DNA of 63,486 bases from Acanthaster planci. Lineage: Eukaryota; Echinodermata; Asteroidea; Valvatida; Acanthasteridae. Position numbers and translations under genes: made by a program. This document shows positions 24,601 through 36,900 of the stretch, piece by piece. Each line of letters starts with the position of its first letter. Position 1 is the stretch's first letter. Where the stretch lies: positions 76,157-139,642 of the forward strand of contig NW_019091688.1 in assembly GCF_001949145.1 (NCBI RefSeq), written 5' to 3'. The notes under the pieces were generated by a model. The model did no database searches. It saw nothing but the letters and a program-made list of their open reading frames with translations, and had not been told where the DNA came from.

Positions 24601-27600
24601 TTGGAGGAACAGTTGAATGAAATGAGAATTATTCTGTGTATTCAAACAGTGTGTACAATTCAATAGAGATGGCTAAAAATTGAAGTACTCTTTTCTTTCC
24701 GAAAAAAAAAAACCAACAGAAAATTGCACCACACCGACAGAAACAGAATCTAATTAAATCAGACACTATCAGAGGATGCCTCATCATCATGACGTTTGAC
24801 CAAGCCTGTTTGATATGACGATATTTCACGATATTTCGATATGATGTTGATATCGGATATCGTATCATTCGTAAAAACACGGGATATCGGGATAATGTGC
24901 AAATCGATATGCCGCAAATTATCGCGATAAGCTCCAAACGCTGTACTGTACATGCACACAGGGAAGTCAATGCACCGCATGTTGAGGCCTGCATTACTGC
25001 ATTTAGGCCACACAAATACTCCACTGGAAACCTCTAACCACAAAGTCACTGTTGGCCCCTAGCACCTGCAAGGGTCTTACAAGTATTAGGGGGCAGAATC
25101 AAACCAACAGACTGTACGCACATGTAATGCATAGTACAGTAAACTCCAGCTAAGTAGGCTCTCTCGCTCAGGACTCAAGATCGTCATACCGCACTGCACA
25201 CGTATCGTTTTCCAACACTCAACTTCATCTCCGTCTCAGGCTTCGTCTCCAAAACCAATGCCTGGTTGTGGGCTTGAAGCGTTTCAGTTAAACTGAAGAA
25301 CTGTCATGTTTGGCTCTTTTGTATCTTACTTGATGTTTTGTGCCGATATCAAACTTGCTATTACGCTTACAACTTTAAAGTCAGGTAGTAAAAAACAGTT
25401 GAAGCCTGGGACGGAGCCGAAGTCGAGTATTGGAAAACGGCCTATGGTTAAGTTTGTTCAATAAGGCGACCTTGCGGGTATTGATGTACTCAACCACGTG
25501 CAGTTAATAAACAGACGTCAGTCAAGCAGTGTGGGGCTTGTCACTTGACGCTTCTTGGCAACCGTGGCGGAGGAAAACGATACCGAAGCACGATTTTTTT
25601 AATGCTGACTTCCATGAAGATTTTTGTGGTCTGGTAGAAAAGGGACCGAGTGAAATATGCTGACTTATGAGAAATGAATGACGACTTAGAAATGCCAACT
25701 TTGAAATGAGGTGAGGGCATCAATACCAGTAGTCCCTCTAGTAACAAGCATGTGCTCTGTCCATTTGGGGGTTGCCTTATTGAACGAACTTTATCGCTAA
25801 TGTGTGCTTGGAAATGGCTTTTTCCATATGGTGCCATGATATGATATTTAATGTCCACAATCTGACAATTTCCATGTTGAAACTTGCTTTCCACCAGCAT
25901 GTAAGAGTTCTAAATGTAGAGATAACACATAGGCTTATACATTGGGGTTTTTCTAAGAGGCGCTCGAGACATAGTGGCAATATCGGTTGTGTTTATTTTA
26001 TGAATGGAAAATGACGTCATCACAATAATATCGGATATCTCGATATTTTTTCATGATGTCCCAATATAAAAAGAAATTAATATCGAACAGACTTATGTTA
26101 ACAATTAGTTACTACAAGCCTCAGTAAAACCAAGAAAGATTTCCTCTGTGATGAAAACAAAGCCAACCTAGTTGCTTTTGAGCATTCTAGAAGCCCCCTA
26201 GCATAAAATGTTAAAGCATTTAGTATTAATCAGTCCAACTTAATTGTGACTGTTAATTTCAGCCTTCTTATGGTTTGTTTGCATTTGTTAAATTCCAAAA
26301 GTAAGCAGAGGAGGAAAAACACTTAGGAGAACAGATTTACAAAAATCCAAGTGAAATTGAAAAATTATATGTTTTTAATTGGAGAATATTTGGTCACTGC
26401 CCCCCAAATTTTGTAAACCTGTCTCTCTAAGAAGCACGCGTTAGGAGTCACAAACCTTATTGTCCTTTGTGGCTTTCAAGGCTTTGGCTTTCTGTAGTTT
26501 CTGTTGCTCCATTGAGTCATAAATGCTGTCATACTCGTAGACGGTTGGGTCCTCTTCCAGAGCTCGCTGGATCTCAAGCTGAGTCTATGAGAATAGGAGG
26601 TGTGCAAGTTACTGTTGGGTCAAGCAGATATCTTTGGGAATTCTGGATAACCTGCTTAAAACTTTGGAACCCCAAAATTTGCCATTTACACATACACGTT
26701 TTCTGTTGAAATCAAGTTGGACAATGCTTGGCAAATTTTGGACCCTATATTTTTCCTGTAATGCTTTTCAGGTGGCAATTAGGACCAAAAGACCAATTTA
26801 ACAAATCCAACAATGTGGATGTCATGTGCTTTCCTACATTTTAAGTACGATCACACTTCTTCAGTGCTGCACACATCAAGTGTGTGAAACCTTGATTTTT
26901 ATCTTAAACGATTTTGAACAACTGTTTTTGTCATCTCAATGATGTGAGGTATTTGAATATTATATTAGATTATATTATATTTGAATTATATTTATTTATA
27001 GATAGATAATATAGATTATATTTGAATAATATTATAACCCTATTCTCACCTGTTTTTTAACTTTCTGTTTCTGCGCTTCAAACTGCAGGGACTGGTTGAC
27101 GGCTGAGTGAGCAGATTCCTGTGAACAATCCAAGTTTTGTGGAATATTTTACCAGATCTTGGAAAAACAGCAAGCATCGTCAAGCACACAGTGACATGAG
27201 TAAGCAGGATAAAGGACAGATATAGAAACGCAAACTGGGAAACAAAAAAGGAAAAAAACCTTCCAATGGAGAAAATGACATCTAACTTACTTTACCCATT
27301 TGAATTTTACAGTTCATTTGTGTACGCATTTTCCCTTGTGTGGAAGGGTGCCCTGCTAAATGCACACGTACACGCAGGAGCGGCGGTGACTCGGATTCGA
27401 CGACTGGAGTTGTCACTCACGGGCGCTAAGCCGTGACTGAGACTCAGATTTGATGTTTGGAGTCGGCTCTTTGAATGTGGAACCGCCAATGGTGGGTACC
27501 CGGTTCTACACAAAAGCAGAGCCGCCGAGTCCGAATTTTTTTTTGAACCGCGGTTCCACTCGGAACCGGGAGTACCACACAAGACTAAGATGCACCTATG

Positions 27601-29746
27601 AAAGAAATCACCTGTATCATACCGAATTTATATATTAATTTATTTTATATTCTAAGCACAAAGGACCATGTTGACCTTAATACACAACAGATGTGGAATG
27701 GAATCCTTGGTTGATTATTTCATTACTTCTCAACCCTCCACAAGTATACAGTTAACAGATCGTCGTAACTTTGTTCGCTGCCACACCCAAAGAGGTACCA
27801 CTTAACAGATCTTCATAAGTTTGTCCAGTACCACATCCAGAGAGGTACCGCTGAATCAGCTTGAGAGAAGAAGATGTAGTACCTCTTCATCACTGGAGTC
27901 TCCGAAGGCTGCCAGTTTCGGCAAGAGGACGGGTGCCTTCTTGGGTTGGTGGGTGATCAATCCATACCTGGCAGGAAAACATGATGAATTCTCAGTGCTT
28001 GGAACTAAGTCAATCTATTCATCAGTAATTTAACATCTTGAGAACCCTATCAACAGATCAAGCAGTTGACTCCTTACACATGGAAAACAGGAGCACGAGG
28101 GAATGCTGACATGATTTTTTTATTTTACAATGTGTGTGTTTTTTTTTTTTATTGCTTTGTATCCAAAACCAAAACACACACACTATGGAATGTTCAGAGT
28201 TGTCCCGACTGGCTCGACTGTGCATTGACGCAACAACTAGGGCAAAACATACTGGGGCTAACAGGTCCAGCCCAATAAAATGGCAATATCTACTGCCATG
28301 GCACCCATTAATCTAATTAAAAAGTGCTAATGGGGCAGTGCGGACATCCAGGATTCTCGCAAGATGGCAGATACTCCACCGGTGAAAACACCAACCATGG
28401 CAACGTACACATACACCAGCCAGTCCAAGGATCAGGTTACATAATCTTTTCTGTGATCAGTCAGTACACACACGCTCATTGCAGCTGTTTTCATCAGCGC
28501 GGTGTGGTTGCTAACTGCAATTTTGTGAAACTCCCGGATGTCCGCACTGCCCCATGCCATATGCTATTATCCCTAATGCCTAACCATTAACCTGAATCCA
28601 ATAAACATAGGCTGCATTCGAGCCTAGGTCTTCACTCCACTGCAAATACATGGAGACGTGCAGACAACAGACCTTGCCTTAGCTCTGGAAGCCTGTTTCA
28701 GGCACAACCATAAGCATGACTAGGGTAAGGGGTAAGGCAAGGCCCACAGCGAAAAACATCCTACACGAAGTGGCCACATGAGGACACAACGATCATCTCA
28801 TTTCGACAGAACTTGCAATGAGCTTTCCAAGGGTACCAAAATCGTATGATTTAGCGGATTCCTTTGACATAAACTTCGATTTCTTTGATGCGAAACTGAG
28901 GACCTACACCTTGCTGATTCCCTGGTGGCAAGGTAAATTTGCGAAATTTTGAATGCTATTTATGTATGAAACCGTGCCACTGGCTGAACTTGTTCGGGAT
29001 GAATTAGGGAATCGTTGGTAGTACATTAAGTAGACATGGGACGTCACGAGAGTGATGAGTGCGCTGCATGAATATGCATATGAATGCGCATGAATAGCCC
29101 TACAAGCATGGTCATGCGTGTGTAGATCGACGTGTAACAGTTGTTGACTTGCTCAAACTGCTCCAGCAGTATGCGTGCAGTGCGTTCGTCAGTGTGGACG
29201 ATGAGCTTGCGTGTAATTGCCATGTGGTTGCTGTGATGTGACAGCACCAGCTCAGCCAGGCATGTGCAGGGCTGAGCCAACCAAATTTTCACTTTGACTG
29301 AGGCCTAAACTAAAAACATATTCTTGGCCTATGACCTAAATTTTAAAAATAATAAGCAGAAATACAGGGCTCATGTAGAAAGCACTTTGTTATAATCTGA
29401 CCATCCGCTGTCCTGTTCAATCTAAAAACTCTTAAGTCTAACGTAACAACATGTCTAATTCACGATAAGTTAAAAACGATTAAGAAACGGCGGCTAGAAA
29501 GTGCGCCCTCTACACCAGCTGTATTTGGTTTTTTTTTTTAGGCCAACGTAATCTTAACGCTAGTAAACGAGAGCTGATTTGTCTCTCAGAAAACACTGTT
29601 TGCGTCCTCTTCAGCATTATCCAGCGTCAGTAATAGTTAAGGCTGACAGTACAGCGTTTCAATTACTGGCTGGAGGTCTAAATAAAGGCACTGATCGCTA
29701 AAAAAGATCGTCGTCTCACTTACTTCTTTCCACTGCTGGACGCCAT
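18674..29746 (-). CDS. NSRP1: Nuclear speckle splicing regulatory protein 1
   Basis: Seven exons join in phase into 416 residues: 29746-29724, 27967-27883, 27118-27050, 26584-26456, 21087-20880, 20366-20225 and 19268-18674. NSRP1 (CCDC55) is a nuclear-speckle protein that affects alternative splicing. The N-terminus reads MASSSGKKYGLI with PKKAPVLLPKLAAFG, matching the family start. The conserved central helix includes DPTVYEYDSIYDSM, then PKYMDHLLKAA and DAFVTSAYKKKMQEMAAEEE. DVTKQKDMSGFYRHIL follows in exon 6. Exon 7 is an Arg/Ser/Asp/His-rich region with repeated DRHSDRHSDRH, ending in the diagnostic SKFAKRNVDETVMSARDRYL. It is shorter than the roughly 558-residue human protein, mainly in the low-complexity tail. 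Intron 4 (26455-21088) contains a candidate nested gene. The 5' end is divergent from a small membrane-protein gene. Confidence 0.93.
22985..24354 (-). CDS. Candidate nested gene: Myb/SANT-like (MADF/MSANTD-type) DNA-binding protein
   Basis: A 357-codon exon runs from 24058 (after a ctctcctag acceptor) to a stop at 22985. It begins AKLLAGSNRASWHLDKIEFL, with a tryptophan/helix layout like the Myb/SANT-like domains of Harbinger-derived and MSANTD proteins: W, then LMKILLISHDKY, GMIGHSGIKVENLLKNLGRE and YRDMV. A basic cluster RRKKRKL follows, then a Leu-rich helix FEEQLLNVLSGIGQELQLLR and an acidic tail ending FPGNE. A preceding frame at 24354-24133 (MKPATEYNSRPWKCHF...) may be exon 1, joined at a gtagag donor in phase 0. 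That join is weakly supported. The gene lies on the same strand as NSRP1, wholly inside its fourth intron. It could be a domesticated transposon gene, a retained transposon accessory protein, or an unusual alternative exon of NSRP1. I do not recognise an orthologue. Confidence 0.5.
24804..26090. mobile_element. Probable DNA transposon with GATATC-rich ends
   Basis: The left end (24808-24900) is packed with GATAT/ATATC words (GATATCGGATATCG). The right end (26028-26088) repeats the theme in inverse order (ATCGGATATCTCGATATT), with outer words TGTTTGATAT and, as complement, TGTTCGATAT. The interior has no convincing transposase. It lies in NSRP1 intron 4 and contains another inverted repeat at 25205-25442. 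Confidence 0.4.
25205..25442. mobile_element. Inverted-repeat MITE inside the GATATC element
   Basis: The left arm CGTTTTCCAACACTCAACTT (from 25206) continues with CTCCGTCTCAGGCTTC. It is matched by the inverse arm GAAGCCTGGGACGGAG...AGTATTGGAAAACG (25401-25440). A further GGAAAACGAT at about 25572 matches the outer left end (ATCGTTTTCC), so the true right boundary could be there. Confidence 0.5.
27752..27851. repeat. Tandem duplication, two 50-bp units
   Basis: Two adjacent diverged 50-base copies begin TTAACAGATC at 27752 and 27802 and end AGAGGTACCAC and AGAGGTACCGC. They abut the 3' side of NSRP1 exon 2 (donor at 27883). Confidence 0.7.
28331..28554. mobile_element. MITE with about 40-bp terminal inverted repeats
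   Basis: The left end TGGGGCAGTGCGGACATCC at 28331 is matched in inverse order by GGATGTCCGCACTGCCCCA ending at 28554. Complementarity continues inward (CTCGCAAGATGGCAG against CTGCAATTTTGTGAA). The 224-bp element carries no frame and lies in the first intron of NSRP1. No clear target duplication was seen. Confidence 0.65.
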
Positions 29747-30134
29747 GTTGTAGACTGGTACTCTACTCTTACCTCGTTGATCCTGAAGGTTAGACGTACA
29801 GGTCTAGTTCAGTCTGAAGAAGGTTGCTAATAGTAATAGTGCGCCACGTTTTTTATTTGTTGAATGAAATGGCTTTCAAAAAGTGTGCGCCAGCGTGGCG
29901 CAAAGAGAATCTAATTCCCCACATACACTCGGCACAGTCAATTACTTCTTAAATATAAAATATAAGCAGGTTCTAAGGTTAATATTAACTATTATTCAGG
30001 GCCCTGATTTCTTTTGGATTTTTAAAAAATTTCTTATAGTTAGTCATTTAGAGTCAATTTTGCAATCTTCATGTACGTGTATTTTGGTCAAATCTGCAGG
30101 ACCTCTTCATCCAGAATTCTGCACCTCAGGAAGT
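29747..30134. promoter_or_regulatory. Short divergent promoter region, NSRP1 and micropeptide gene
   Basis: The NSRP1 ATG (29746, minus) and the small membrane-protein ATG (30135, plus) are 388 bases apart and point away from each other. This implies a shared bidirectional promoter. No TATA box stands out on either side. Confidence 0.45.
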
Positions 30135-30756
30135 ATGAAGCAGCATCCATGGAACCTGTTCCTGCCGCTGCAGCTTTTAGCTTTAGTGTGTAGTTGCCAT
30201 GGACAACAGGGACCCAGTGATGTCATAAAGAATCAAAATTTAGGTGCTTCTGATTTGAAATTGTGATTTTAAGCAGTAGGTCTACTGTTCTTGTTCCAAA
30301 GAGATGCCCCAACTTCTTAGATTCAGGCACACTGAAATGAGAAGTTGTTACAGTTTTAAAGGTGGGAGAAAAACCCCAGAGGGATATTCTGGGTAAAACC
30401 CACAGAATCAAGTAGGGATTGAAAACACAATCCACATGTGCACCTAGCCAGGAATTGAACCCCGGACCACAGAGGTGGCAGGAGAGGAATAGCTGACTCC
30501 CCGAATCGGAAACAAACCCCTTCAATATTTGAAAATTGCATTCATCATATTTACACTGTTGCGTATATCTCTTAAATATCGTATTTATCTCCCCAAATCG
30601 GTTTTTATCTTTGAAGGTCTGAGCATTGGTGTGATGTCTGGTCTTCTAGTTCTCCTGATTGGACTTGCAATATTTGTCTACTGGCCAACGAGAACGACAA
30701 ACACCCGATCTCAGCTGGATCATCGTCAATTTTCCTATTCAAGCGCCTTGAACTGA
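30135..30756 (+). CDS. Small single-pass membrane protein with signal peptide (82 residues), unknown family
   Basis: Two exons, 30135-30243 and 30617-30756, join in phase 1 (donor gtgctt, acceptor tttgaag) to give 82 residues and a TGA stop. Residues 1-24 (MKQHPWNLFLPLQLLALVCS plus CHGQ) look like a signal peptide with a basic start, a Leu-rich core and a small-residue cleavage region. A short extracellular segment of about 12 residues follows. A strong transmembrane helix, GLSIGVMSGLLVLLIGLAIF, is followed by a cytoplasmic tail of about 25 residues (YWPTRTTNTRSQLDHRQF ending SSALN). A signal peptide plus TM would make it a tiny type I protein. The GxxxG-like spacing (GLSIGVMSG) could support dimerisation. 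The intron splits the signal part from the TM part and contains a SINE. I do not recognise it. The joined model rests on phase and topology only. Confidence 0.6.
30357..30505 (-). mobile_element. tRNA-derived SINE (minus orientation)
   Basis: The complement carries a B box GGTTCAATTCC (30451-30461) after TGTGGTCCGG. Downstream come GGGTTTTACCC and TTTTTCTCCCACC, which resemble the conserved central block of several animal SINE families. It lies in the intron of the micropeptide gene. A related head occurs at about 43845. Confidence 0.65.
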
Positions 30757-32019
30757 ACACTAAAAAATACTACTCCCCCCCTCCAAAAAAACCCCACATG
30801 ACCAGAAAAGGGGAGGGCGCTCTCCCATATACATGTATAGGGATACTCTCATTACAAGGTTGCAAGGACTAGCCCTATTATAAAAATAACCTTGTAACCA
30901 GAACCCTGTCGTAACTGAGGATATTTTGCATTTGTGAAAGTGTTCCATTACCGGAGTGCTTCTTATATTCAGAGATCACTGGACAAGGGCATCAACTTCT
31001 GAAAAGTGGGGGGGGGGCCTAGAGCAAAACCAAGTGCATAGCCCTGGGATGTCCACTGGGATGGCCCTGAAAAAGTTTGGCTTCAAGATGCTTTGTGTTG
31101 AGATCTGAGGCAATTTCTTATCACTTTACCCAATTGTTTTTAGTATTTGGGGGCATCATTTCCAAATTTGCAAGACTTTATTTCGTCATCATGAGCTGTA
31201 GAATCAAATGTAAGCGTACAATTTGTATTTGGCAACAAAAGTGTGTGGAAGGGGGCTAAATGATACAAGCTGTCCCCGTCCCCCACTTATTGTCGCCGGC
31301 CTGAATTTTTTTAACGGAATCACGCCATTGATGAAATTGATTTAGTTCAAGCCATATCGCTGTTTGAGCTGGCCAATTCAAATCAGTTTGATTCCATTGG
31401 GAGCACATTTTGATGATAATAAAAGATGAGGGTCTTACAGTCACATGAAATTACATGTACGTGTATGTGGTTTGCCATGGGAGTTCCAGCATTCACAAAA
31501 GAAGAGGGGAATAGGCATTCAAGAATTGGAGAACGCCCAAAATTGAGATGAACCAAAACATAAGAGATCATGATGGCCGATCAGTACATGTACATTCGTA
31601 AACCATTGACAAAATATCACGGGAATAGCACACGCATGTCCCTACATCTGAATGGGGAATGAGTGAGCATTCACCTGCTATTAGTTGTTTTTTGGAAAGA
31701 TTTTCCCTCTGTGCTAATTGTACTCGCACTTTTCCCGTTTAGTTCTGAAAGAGGAAAATTGAGGGAAGACTAGAATGGAGGAAATAGGATCTGCAATTTG
31801 TGTTACGCTTGTTTGTTTGCATTTCCATTCTTTATGAATGTTCTTGTTAAATATGTGTACTCGACCCCCAACGTATGTGAAATCTCATAAGTAGGCTAGG
31901 CCTACTATTTGAAATAAGCCGATTTGGGAATCGACAGTCAGTTGAAAACTTTTGTCCTCACTCATTAGGACATGCCGACAGAGAAACCCCTTGATAGTAT
32001 AAAGACAGGCAAAAGAAAT
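30757..32019. other. Intergenic, no gene seen
   Basis: There are homopolymer runs (C and G tracts near 30775 and 31010) and AT-rich unique sequence. No spliced or continuous coding signal is visible between the micropeptide gene and the H4 3' end. Confidence 0.5.
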
Positions 32020-32059
32020 CAATCTCTTTTTAGACACTGTGGTGGCTCTGAAAAGAGCC
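32020..32059 (-). terminator. Histone H4 3' processing signals (stem-loop and HDE)
   Basis: On the minus strand, GGCTCTTTTCAGAGCC (32059-32044) is the canonical 6-bp stem, 4-base loop of replication-dependent histone mRNAs. It starts about 28 bases after the stop. A purine-rich downstream element, AAAAAGAGATT, follows at 32031-32021. This mRNA is therefore expected to end in the stem-loop and carry no poly(A) tail. Confidence 0.95.
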
Positions 32060-32086
32060 GTTTGTTTTGTTGATAGGCGTCGCTGT

Positions 32087-32449
<363 letters not shown>

Positions 32450-33349
32450 TTAGTTGCGCTGCACGATTGATCTTATAGCTTTATTGCGGACGTCTTACGG
32501 GTAATCTTTATTAATCTCGCGCGGTCAGTACGTTGATCGATCTTTTATTCTCTATTGGTTGATTGATAATGAATATTCAGGACCTACTCAGCTCTCGGTG
32601 GACACAAAAAAATCTTGGATATTGTCGATTATACTACGTATAGTATCGCAAAAATAGTACGTTCCTGTAAAATAATACAATGATTCAATATTAATCATCT
32701 TACATTTACCTGGATATAGTGATTTTAATAACTTTTAAGTAGAACTGGTAATGAACTGATATCCCGAAATCTCCTCTGGGCGATTACCGCAAAGCAACAT
32801 CTGATTGCTGATTGGTCCTAAGGAAATGAATAGGCACAATGTTTCATGACGCTTTTATGACTTACGAAGGAGTTTAATGCAATTTTCTCAACATTCTAGA
32901 GATATGTGAAACAAATATCCGAATGCAATCAGAAAAATACGAATTCCGTTATTAAATATGCAGGTAAAACGAAGTAAAGCAATGCTTGTTATCTTCTATG
33001 TACCAAATATTTCTCCACTCCATTTCTTTCTCAGGATTCCGTTTTGGCTGCTGTGTGTTTTGGCGCACATTATTCTACGTGTTCATTGGTCATTGGAAGA
33101 AAATGCATAAACATTAGCCATGCTTCGGAACTCACTTGCAAGCACTGGTAAGGGAAATACTAACTATTTAACGGTCAAAACATGAAAGAAATCACCATTT
33201 TGTTAAAATATATTGAATCATGTGAGAGATAATTATCTGGCTACACTTTAAGGCAAGTCAACCTTAATTTCTTTGCAAAATAGAAATTCTCCCGAGCTCA
33301 ACTTCACGTAGAAGTCTCAAAGGGAGGATCCGGGGTCACTTTTTACTGA

Positions 33350-33466
33350 CCAATCACTGATCTCCATAACATTGACCAATCAGATGTTGTGTAATATCTC
33401 CCCTAAACCAATCACAGATCTCGATGTGGGCAACCAATCATATTAGCTCCATGATTTTCTTATAAA
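33350..33466 (+). promoter_or_regulatory. Histone H3 promoter: four CCAAT boxes and TATA box
   Basis: CCAAT occurs at 33350-33354, 33376-33380, 33408-33412 and 33434-33438, spaced about 26-32 bases apart on the same strand. TATAAA follows at 33461-33466, 54 bases before the ATG. Repeated CCAAT boxes upstream of TATA are typical of S-phase histone promoters. Confidence 0.85.
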
Positions 33467-33498
33467 TTCTGCCGGGAAAGTTAAAGTTGCATTTCTGA

Positions 33499-33930
<432 letters not shown>

Positions 33931-33959
33931 GCATCGAGCTTCCTAATTCAAAACCAACC

Positions 33960-33998
33960 GGCTCTTTTCAGAGCCACACAACTTCAAAAAAGAGAGAT
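33960..33998 (+). terminator. Histone H3 3' stem-loop and downstream element
   Basis: GGCTCTTTTCAGAGCC at 33960-33975 is identical to the stem-loop of the neighbouring H4 gene. A purine-rich element, AAAAAAGAGAGA (about 33985-33997), follows. It is placed 30 bases after the stop. Confidence 0.95.
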
Positions 33999-36900
33999 TT
34001 GATGTCTGTAATTGGATTTAATTAATAATAGTTGTTCGACTGTACGTGTACAGTCGCACAACCATGCTGGACGGCCCTTCCTTAACTTGTCCTTTTACCC
34101 CCAAAAGCTTATTTTTTTTTGCCAGCAATGCTCCCTCGCCGAGCCCAGCCTACCACTGAATACACAGGTCCACTCTCTCCCTTTGCCCCCACGGTGTCAC
34201 TACTCACTAGGATGCCAGGGCTTTTCTCACTGACCGTACTGGTTTCCTTGTTTCAGACTTCAAAAGTTGGCCTAACGGTAACAATGTCCACATGGAAAGG
34301 TCTGCCCAAACTTGTCGAATGTTACCCGAGCTTTTTTTATAAGTTGGTGGTCCACACAGGACAGAAAATTCCATTTATGTAGGCCTACATGTATTACTAA
34401 TACTAGTAATAGGCTCTATCAAAGGGAAGAATAGGCCTACACCCCCCCCCCGAAAAAGAAAAGCCTTAGCGCTAGCCGCCGAGGACCAAAGCTCACGGCT
34501 TTGAAATTGGAGACTTCCCCCTTCTCAAAATCTGTAATTTTTTCCGAGTCCGGAAGGTCGGCGAATCCGGGGACCAAAATAAAATAGCTCCAGCCTAAGT
34601 GGACAGTGGATCACAGCCGGTTGCGGTGGTAATGAACAGTGAGCCCCCCCAAACCAAAACTAAAGATCCCCATCATGTATGATACCACATTGTCAATTAA
34701 CACAACAGTAAAAGTTATGACAGAATAAAGCAATGTAGCATACCTTAAAGGTTGTACACTTTTTCTGAGTAACTTTTTTATACCAAACATTTAGCACATT
34801 GTATTTCAACATAGATCTAATTTCAAGATGATAGCAAAATTGTTCACAATTCCAACTAAGTCATGAATACATGTACAGTCAATCCTAGTTATTACAAAGT
34901 TTAGAGACCTGACAAATTTGTTGTGATTCAGGACTGTATAAAAGCAGTGAAAATACAATAATACACTCCAATTTACAAAAGTTCTAAGAATTTGCTCTGT
35001 GTGAAGATATTTAATTACATGTACACAATGTTCGTTAGAAACAAGGGTTTGACTGTACCTGTATCTGCGACAAGGCTAATGCATTTGCACAAGTGTAGAT
35101 GTTTGCAACAAAGGAAATAAAAAGAAACCACGTTACTCTGAAGCTTGCACATAATTTAACTCACTTTAAATTTACAGATGCAATGCCTAAAAACAGTTTT
35201 GTACATACCATACACATGTAAAACAAGATAACATCGTTGGGCCAGAGAAACACAGAATGTTATTTTAAAACTTTTTCACCAATTTACATCACTGCTCCTG
35301 TTTAAATGGTAAAAAATTAATTTAATGGCAAATGAATGACATTCAAATTGGCACAAAGAACTTGCTGTGCAAATATTTCACGCAACAAGAAAACAAAACA
35401 AAACACAGAACCACTTATGTGTACGTTACGTCCTGGAGAGTGTCCAACCAAATTGGGGAGAACTATCAAAATGTACGTAAAGAACACTTGTAAATTGAAA
35501 AAAAAACGGCTACAGTGTACATGTACAAATATTAAACATTTGACAAGTGTGTGCAGTTAACGCAAACTACAATAGTAAGCTTTAGGGCCTGTTTGTTTCA
35601 CACGAATCTGGCTTGAGATGAGTGATCCTTACGCTGGTTCCCACCATCCATGATTAGGCGAGTTTTGGTGTCTGTAAACCAACGAGGGACCACTAATCGT
35701 GATCCCGATCTACGTAAATAAAACACCGGCTTCGTTTTCATTCTTTTCACACACACCACAATTTGGCACAAAAAAGAGAGCCCCAAATGCCCAAGTTCTC
35801 CAAAATGAGGTTCTCTCATGGTTCAACAAACTTTAGTTCCTCAGGGAATTTTGGCTTGAAATGGGAAACCTCCGCAATCCTCCAAATTCCTGAAATGTTC
35901 TGCAAGCCAGTGGCTTATTCTCTCTACATAATATTGCCCATTAATAGTCAAACTTTCTCAAGGAATGTATCCGACAAAACGGACTGAGATGTGCTGAGAT
36001 CTACAGTCAACACCACATGTACTATTTAAACCACTGGCATTTAAGTTGTAAATAAAAGTATCTTCAAGTTGAAAGTCCGCAACAAAAATCGCTGCATGGA
36101 TTCGATTTATTTCAAGAAATTAAGGGCTCATATCTTCCATTCACCACAGACACTGGATCCAGACACCAGGCTCAGTCAGGCTAAATTAAAAATCCCTTTT
36201 AGTGAACACTTTAAGTGTTCATTGAAATCAGTTCATCATAAAACACACTTACCTTTTCCCTACACTTTACACAGGTAAGCATGTCTGTGATGGTAATTTC
36301 TACAACCAGGCAACAAACGTACCATCTAAAGATGAATTTACATGCAGCATTCTTCGGGTATCACACCTTAAAATCCTCCATTAGAAAAGCAAGTACATGT
36401 ACACACAGGACAAATAGGTTTCAGGAAGAGCTTTATACAAAAAAACGGAAGAAAAGCAATTTTAAACACAAATACATGTACGTGTTTAGGGTGCACATGA
36501 GTACCATCTTTTTCGCCTGCTGTGACAACGAACTCATGCGCAATTCAATTAAAAAATAACGATTTCTAATTGTAATAAAAACAAAAACTGCAAGCAAAAC
36601 GATCTACTGCCTTTGCGTACATTTTTTCAAATTCTGTGTATGAAATCTGTCCCGCACATTCATTTATAAATTGTTCAGAATCTGCAAACACGCAAACCTG
36701 TACAATGTTTTTCTGCATCCTCAATGGCACACTTTCTGCTACATGTATTCGCAAATCATTCAAATGGAAACCTTCATTTTTATCAGATCGTCACAGTCGG
36801 CGCTAACACACATGTGTGTAATTCAAATTTTGGATTCCTTTTTTGACAACAGGAGCATGTGCATGGATATCGCCACTCCTCAATGACAAATTGACCCTTC

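Noticed and set aside
21088-26455. Additional NSRP1 exon in intron 4
   Set aside because: Exon 4 (ending TKDNK) and exon 5 (starting PKYM) join in phase 0 and match the family sequence across the junction, so no exon is missing.
28600-28660. tRNA-like B box on the minus strand (GGCTCGAATGC)
   Set aside because: The match to the B-box consensus is poor and no tRNA-like or SINE body follows.
29883-30266. Longer upstream start for the micropeptide (frame from 29883)
   Set aside because: The extension (MCASVAQRESNSPHTLG...) removes the signal-peptide position and reads through AT-rich promoter-like sequence. The ATG at 30135 gives a canonical signal peptide.
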